A program made the translations under genes and the position numbers. Below, one piece after another: positions 6,206 to 7,855 of a stretch of DNA of 7,855 bases. Numbering within the stretch: position 1 is the stretch's first letter; each line of letters opens with the position of its first letter. The notes under the pieces were generated by a model. It had not been told where the DNA came from. It ran no database searches and saw nothing but the letters and a program-made list of their open reading frames with translations. Location: assembly GCA_020343715.1 (NCBI GenBank), contig CP070808.1, forward strand, positions 1,102,272-1,110,126, read 5' to 3'. The stretch is from Thermoplasmata archaeon. GTDB lineage: Archaea; Thermoplasmatota; DTKX01; GCA-020343715.

Positions 6206-7531
6206 GTGGTCAGCAAAGCCAGGGCCCTAGCGGGCATCGTCCTCATCCTCCTCGGTCTAGCGCTGGCCATGCCGACCATAGTTGCGGAGGATGTAGAGAA
6301 GGCCCCCGACATCGAGTTCACCGACGTGGACGGGGTGACGTTCAGGCTCTCCGATTATCGAGAGAACAACACGGTGCTGGTCCTGGACTTCATGTTCCTG
6401 ACCTGCGAGCCCTGCAAGGTGCTGGCCCACGACCTGAAGGACATGTACGACGGGGACGACCGTAACTACGAGATCCTCTCCATCGACAACGTTCCCTCGG
6501 AGAGGGCCGAGGACCTGAAGGCCTATGCCGAGGAGAACGATTACCACTGGCGCTTCACCATGGACAACGATGACCAGGACGGCCTCAGGAAGTACGCCAT
6601 CACCGCCAACCCCACCATCATCATCATCGACGGGGACGGCTTCCAGACCTGGAGGAAGACCCCCAAGGGCGTCGAGAACATCGACATCGACGACATATCC
6701 CACCAGATCGACCTGGCCATCTCCGGCGAGGCGGTACGTCAGAATCCCGCCCAGCAACTGGGCCTGATCGCCTTCGCCTTCATCGCGGGCCTTGCCGCCT
6801 TCTTCAGCCCCTGCTCCTTCCCCCTGCTGCCCGGCTACATCACCTACTACTTCAAGGTGGGCGCCGACGCCGCCAAGAAGCGGGAGGAGGAGGGCCTGGA
6901 GGAGAAGGAGCTAACGAGGAGTCAGCAGATACGGACAGGCCTCAGGCTGGGGACGATCTCGGGCCTCGGCATCGTGCTGGTCTACTTCGTGCTGGGCATC
7001 ATAGTGATACCCCTGCTGTTCCTAGGCGTCACCGCCGTGGGGGACGCCATCGCCTACCTCGGGCCCGTCGTTGGCGTCATCCTGGTGGTCATGGGCCTGC
7101 TCACCCTCTTCGACGTGGCCATCAACACCGGCTACATCACCGCGCCCTTCCGTTGGCTAAGGGACAAGATACGCCCGCCCAAGGGGCCCCGGAAGCCCAC
7201 CTTCAACACCACGGGCCTGTTCCTGTACGGCGTGGGCTACGGCTCGGCCTCGGCGGGCTGCTCGGCCCCCATCTTCATCGCCCTGGTGTTCGCCGCCGTC
7301 GCCACCGGACAGGCCTTCGACACGGTGATGACCTTCACGGTGTTCCTCTTCTCCCTCTGGCTGCTGATGGCCGTCGTGTCGGTGGTGCTGACCGTCTCCG
7401 AGGAGAAGGTCAAGACGGGCATGATGAAGAACTACATCTGGATAAAGCGGGTGACCGGCGTGGTCTTCGTCATCGCCGGCGCGTACCTCCTGTACCTCTT
7501 CTTGGAGGCGGAGGGGTACATCCGCCTGTAG
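6206..7531 (+). CDS. Thioredoxin-CcdA fusion, transmembrane thiol reductant carrier
   Basis: 441-residue fusion. Residues about 5-25 are a hydrophobic signal or anchor helix. Residues about 33-172 are a TlpA-like thioredoxin domain with active site TCEPC (Cys67, Cys70; no preceding Trp) and cis-proline Pro136 in ANPTI. Residues about 186-434 are a CcdA/DsbD membrane domain of about six helices, with the two conserved cysteine motifs FFSPCSFPLLPGY (Cys203) and GYGSASAGCSAP (Cys352) and a charged loop at 223-245. CcdA proteins take electrons from cytoplasmic thioredoxin and deliver them across the membrane; here the acceptor is probably the fused thioredoxin domain and then the two TlpA proteins upstream. 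The domain order is thioredoxin first, the reverse of bacterial DsbD, and there is no DsbD alpha domain. Start chosen by the strong Shine-Dalgarno. Confidence 0.92.
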   Translation: MVSKARALAGIVLILLGLALAMPTIVAEDVEKAPDIEFTDVDGVTFRLSDYRENNTVLVLDFMFLTCEPCKVLAHDLKDMYDGDDRNYEILSIDNVPSERAEDLKAYAEENDYHWRFTMDNDDQDGLRKYAITANPTIIIIDGDGFQTWRKTPKGVENIDIDDISHQIDLAISGEAVRQNPAQQLGLIAFAFIAGLAAFFSPCSFPLLPGYITYYFKVGADAAKKREEEGLEEKELTRSQQIRTGLRLGTISGLGIVLVYFVLGIIVIPLLFLGVTAVGDAIAYLGPVVGVILVVMGLLTLFDVAINTGYITAPFRWLRDKIRPPKGPRKPTFNTTGLFLYGVGYGSASAGCSAPIFIALVFAAVATGQAFDTVMTFTVFLFSLWLLMAVVSVVLTVSEEKVKTGMMKNYIWIKRVTGVVFVIAGAYLLYLFLEAEGYIRL

Positions 7532-7532
7532 C

Positions 7533-7546
7533 GGAACCCTTATAGG
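7533..7546 (+). promoter_or_regulatory. BRE/TATA promoter in the intergenic region after the CcdA fusion
   Basis: GGAACCC followed by TTATAGG, with the TATA centre near 7541. The predicted start is near 7567. No gene of useful length begins there, but the box motifs of a candidate C/D RNA begin at 7572, so this probably drives the RNA. Confidence 0.45.
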
Positions 7547-7566
7547 CAACCGCGTTCCATGGCCAA

Positions 7567-7637
7567 CCGCCACGATGACGATAGCTATTGACTCTGATCA
7601 TTGATGAGTGATGGGCGAACCGAGTGGCACCCCTTTT
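7567..7637 (+). ncRNA. Candidate archaeal C/D box guide sRNA
   Basis: Lies in the 105-bp gap between convergent genes. Ordered boxes on the plus strand: C-like ACGATGA (7572-7578; consensus RTGATGA, one mismatch), a 15-nt guide, D' CTGA (7594-7597), a 3-nt spacer, C' TTGATGA (7601-7607), a 12-nt guide (7608-7619), and D-like CCGA (7620-7623; one mismatch that keeps the GA needed for the kink-turn). The flanks CCGC (7567-7570) and GTGG (7624-7627) can form a terminal stem. A TATA box at 7540-7546 predicts a start near 7567, and TTTT at 7634-7637 could end transcription. The second guide is complementary to TTCGCCCATTA (one G-U), which as I recall is the archaeal 23S rRNA A-loop region. No target was recognised for the first guide. 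Two box mismatches keep confidence moderate. Confidence 0.42.
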
Positions 7638-7855
7638 CAACCTTCCCTATCGTCGATGGCTATCTCGGCGGTCACCACGTCCAGGCCCGCCTCGCTCACC
7701 ATCTCGTTGAACTCTTCCAGGATCTCCTCGGGGGGCCGGCCGGTGCGCTGGGCTATCTGGGCGAACAGCAGCGTCAGGTACGCCACCTTGGCCTCGTCGT
7801 CCAGCGACTCGTCGAACTGGACCCGGGTGAACTCCCCGTAGCGCTTGGCCAGCTC
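7637..7855 (-). CDS. C-terminal part of an unrecognised protein
   Basis: Minus-strand frame open from the right edge to the TGA at 7639-7637, giving the last 72 residues of a longer protein. The frame has the same GC-rich third-position bias as neighbouring genes. The sequence looks mostly helical and acidic: ELAKRYGEFTRVQFDESLDD at the visible start, then TLLFAQIAQRTGRPPEEIL (about 28-46) and a tail rich in Glu, Asp and Val ending IDDREG. I do not recognise the family. It converges on the candidate sRNA and the CcdA fusion gene. A plus-strand frame at 7608-7841 is the antisense shadow of this gene. The missing N-terminus prevents any function call. Confidence 0.72.
   Translation of the reverse strand, partial: ELAKRYGEFTRVQFDESLDDEAKVAYLTLLFAQIAQRTGRPPEEILEEFNEMVSEAGLDVVTAEIAIDDREG

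Noticed and set aside
7559..7591. Ten-codon ORF (ATG 7559) downstream of the TATA box
   Set aside because: The predicted transcript start (about 7567) lies after this ATG, so it is unlikely to be translated; the C/D RNA explains the promoter better.
1..7855. CRISPR array, insertion sequence, tRNA or rRNA
   Set aside because: No direct-repeat array, transposase-like frame, terminal inverted repeats or tRNA/rRNA motif was seen on either strand.

Overview
The window reads as a piece of a GC-rich archaeal genome, most likely euryarchaeal and perhaps Thermoplasmata-like (lineage is inference). Evidence for archaea: TATA boxes preceded by purine-rich BRE-like AACC elements, near-leaderless first genes next to Shine-Dalgarno-led later genes, a Sulfolobus-type single-OB-fold ssDNA-binding protein, an AGT-type domain fused to endonuclease V (an architecture I recall from Ferroplasma), and a candidate C/D box guide RNA. 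Coding density is high, with no gene-free stretch over 200 bp. Strong codon bias creates long antisense open frames, which are not annotated.

Layout. 1-428 (+): C-terminal end of a cell-surface protein with a PKD/Ig-like repeat, one membrane anchor and an acidic tail. 433-2408 (-): sucC-sucD, both subunits of succinyl-CoA synthetase, with stop and start overlapping as TGATG, and a promoter and 5'-end hairpin upstream of sucC. 2577-2870 (+): small OB-fold ssDNA-binding protein, divergent from sucC. 2849-4830 (-): a two-gene operon of a six-helix membrane protein with a C-terminal zinc-ribbon array, followed by an alkyltransferase-like/endonuclease V fusion. 4948-7531 (+): three genes with extracytoplasmic thioredoxin-fold domains (a lipoprotein-like TlpA, a membrane-anchored TlpA, and a thioredoxin-CcdA fusion), each with its own promoter candidate. 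7532-7636: a short intergenic region with a TATA box, a candidate C/D box sRNA and a T-run. 7637-7855 (-): C-terminus of an unrecognised gene running off the right edge.

How the genes work together. The thioredoxin cluster looks like a self-contained thiol-redox relay. The CcdA membrane domain would carry reducing equivalents out of the cytoplasm to its fused thioredoxin domain and then to the two neighbouring TlpA proteins, whose active sites differ (CVYC, CGPC, CEPC). The repair protein is the most unusual single gene: the alkyltransferase active-site cysteine is valine and its domain contains no cysteine, while every endonuclease V catalytic residue is present. This suggests an alkyl-lesion reader fused to a nuclease. 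The C/D box RNA is the most easily overlooked element; one guide can pair 11 nt with the 23S rRNA A-loop region, as I recall the archaeal sequence.
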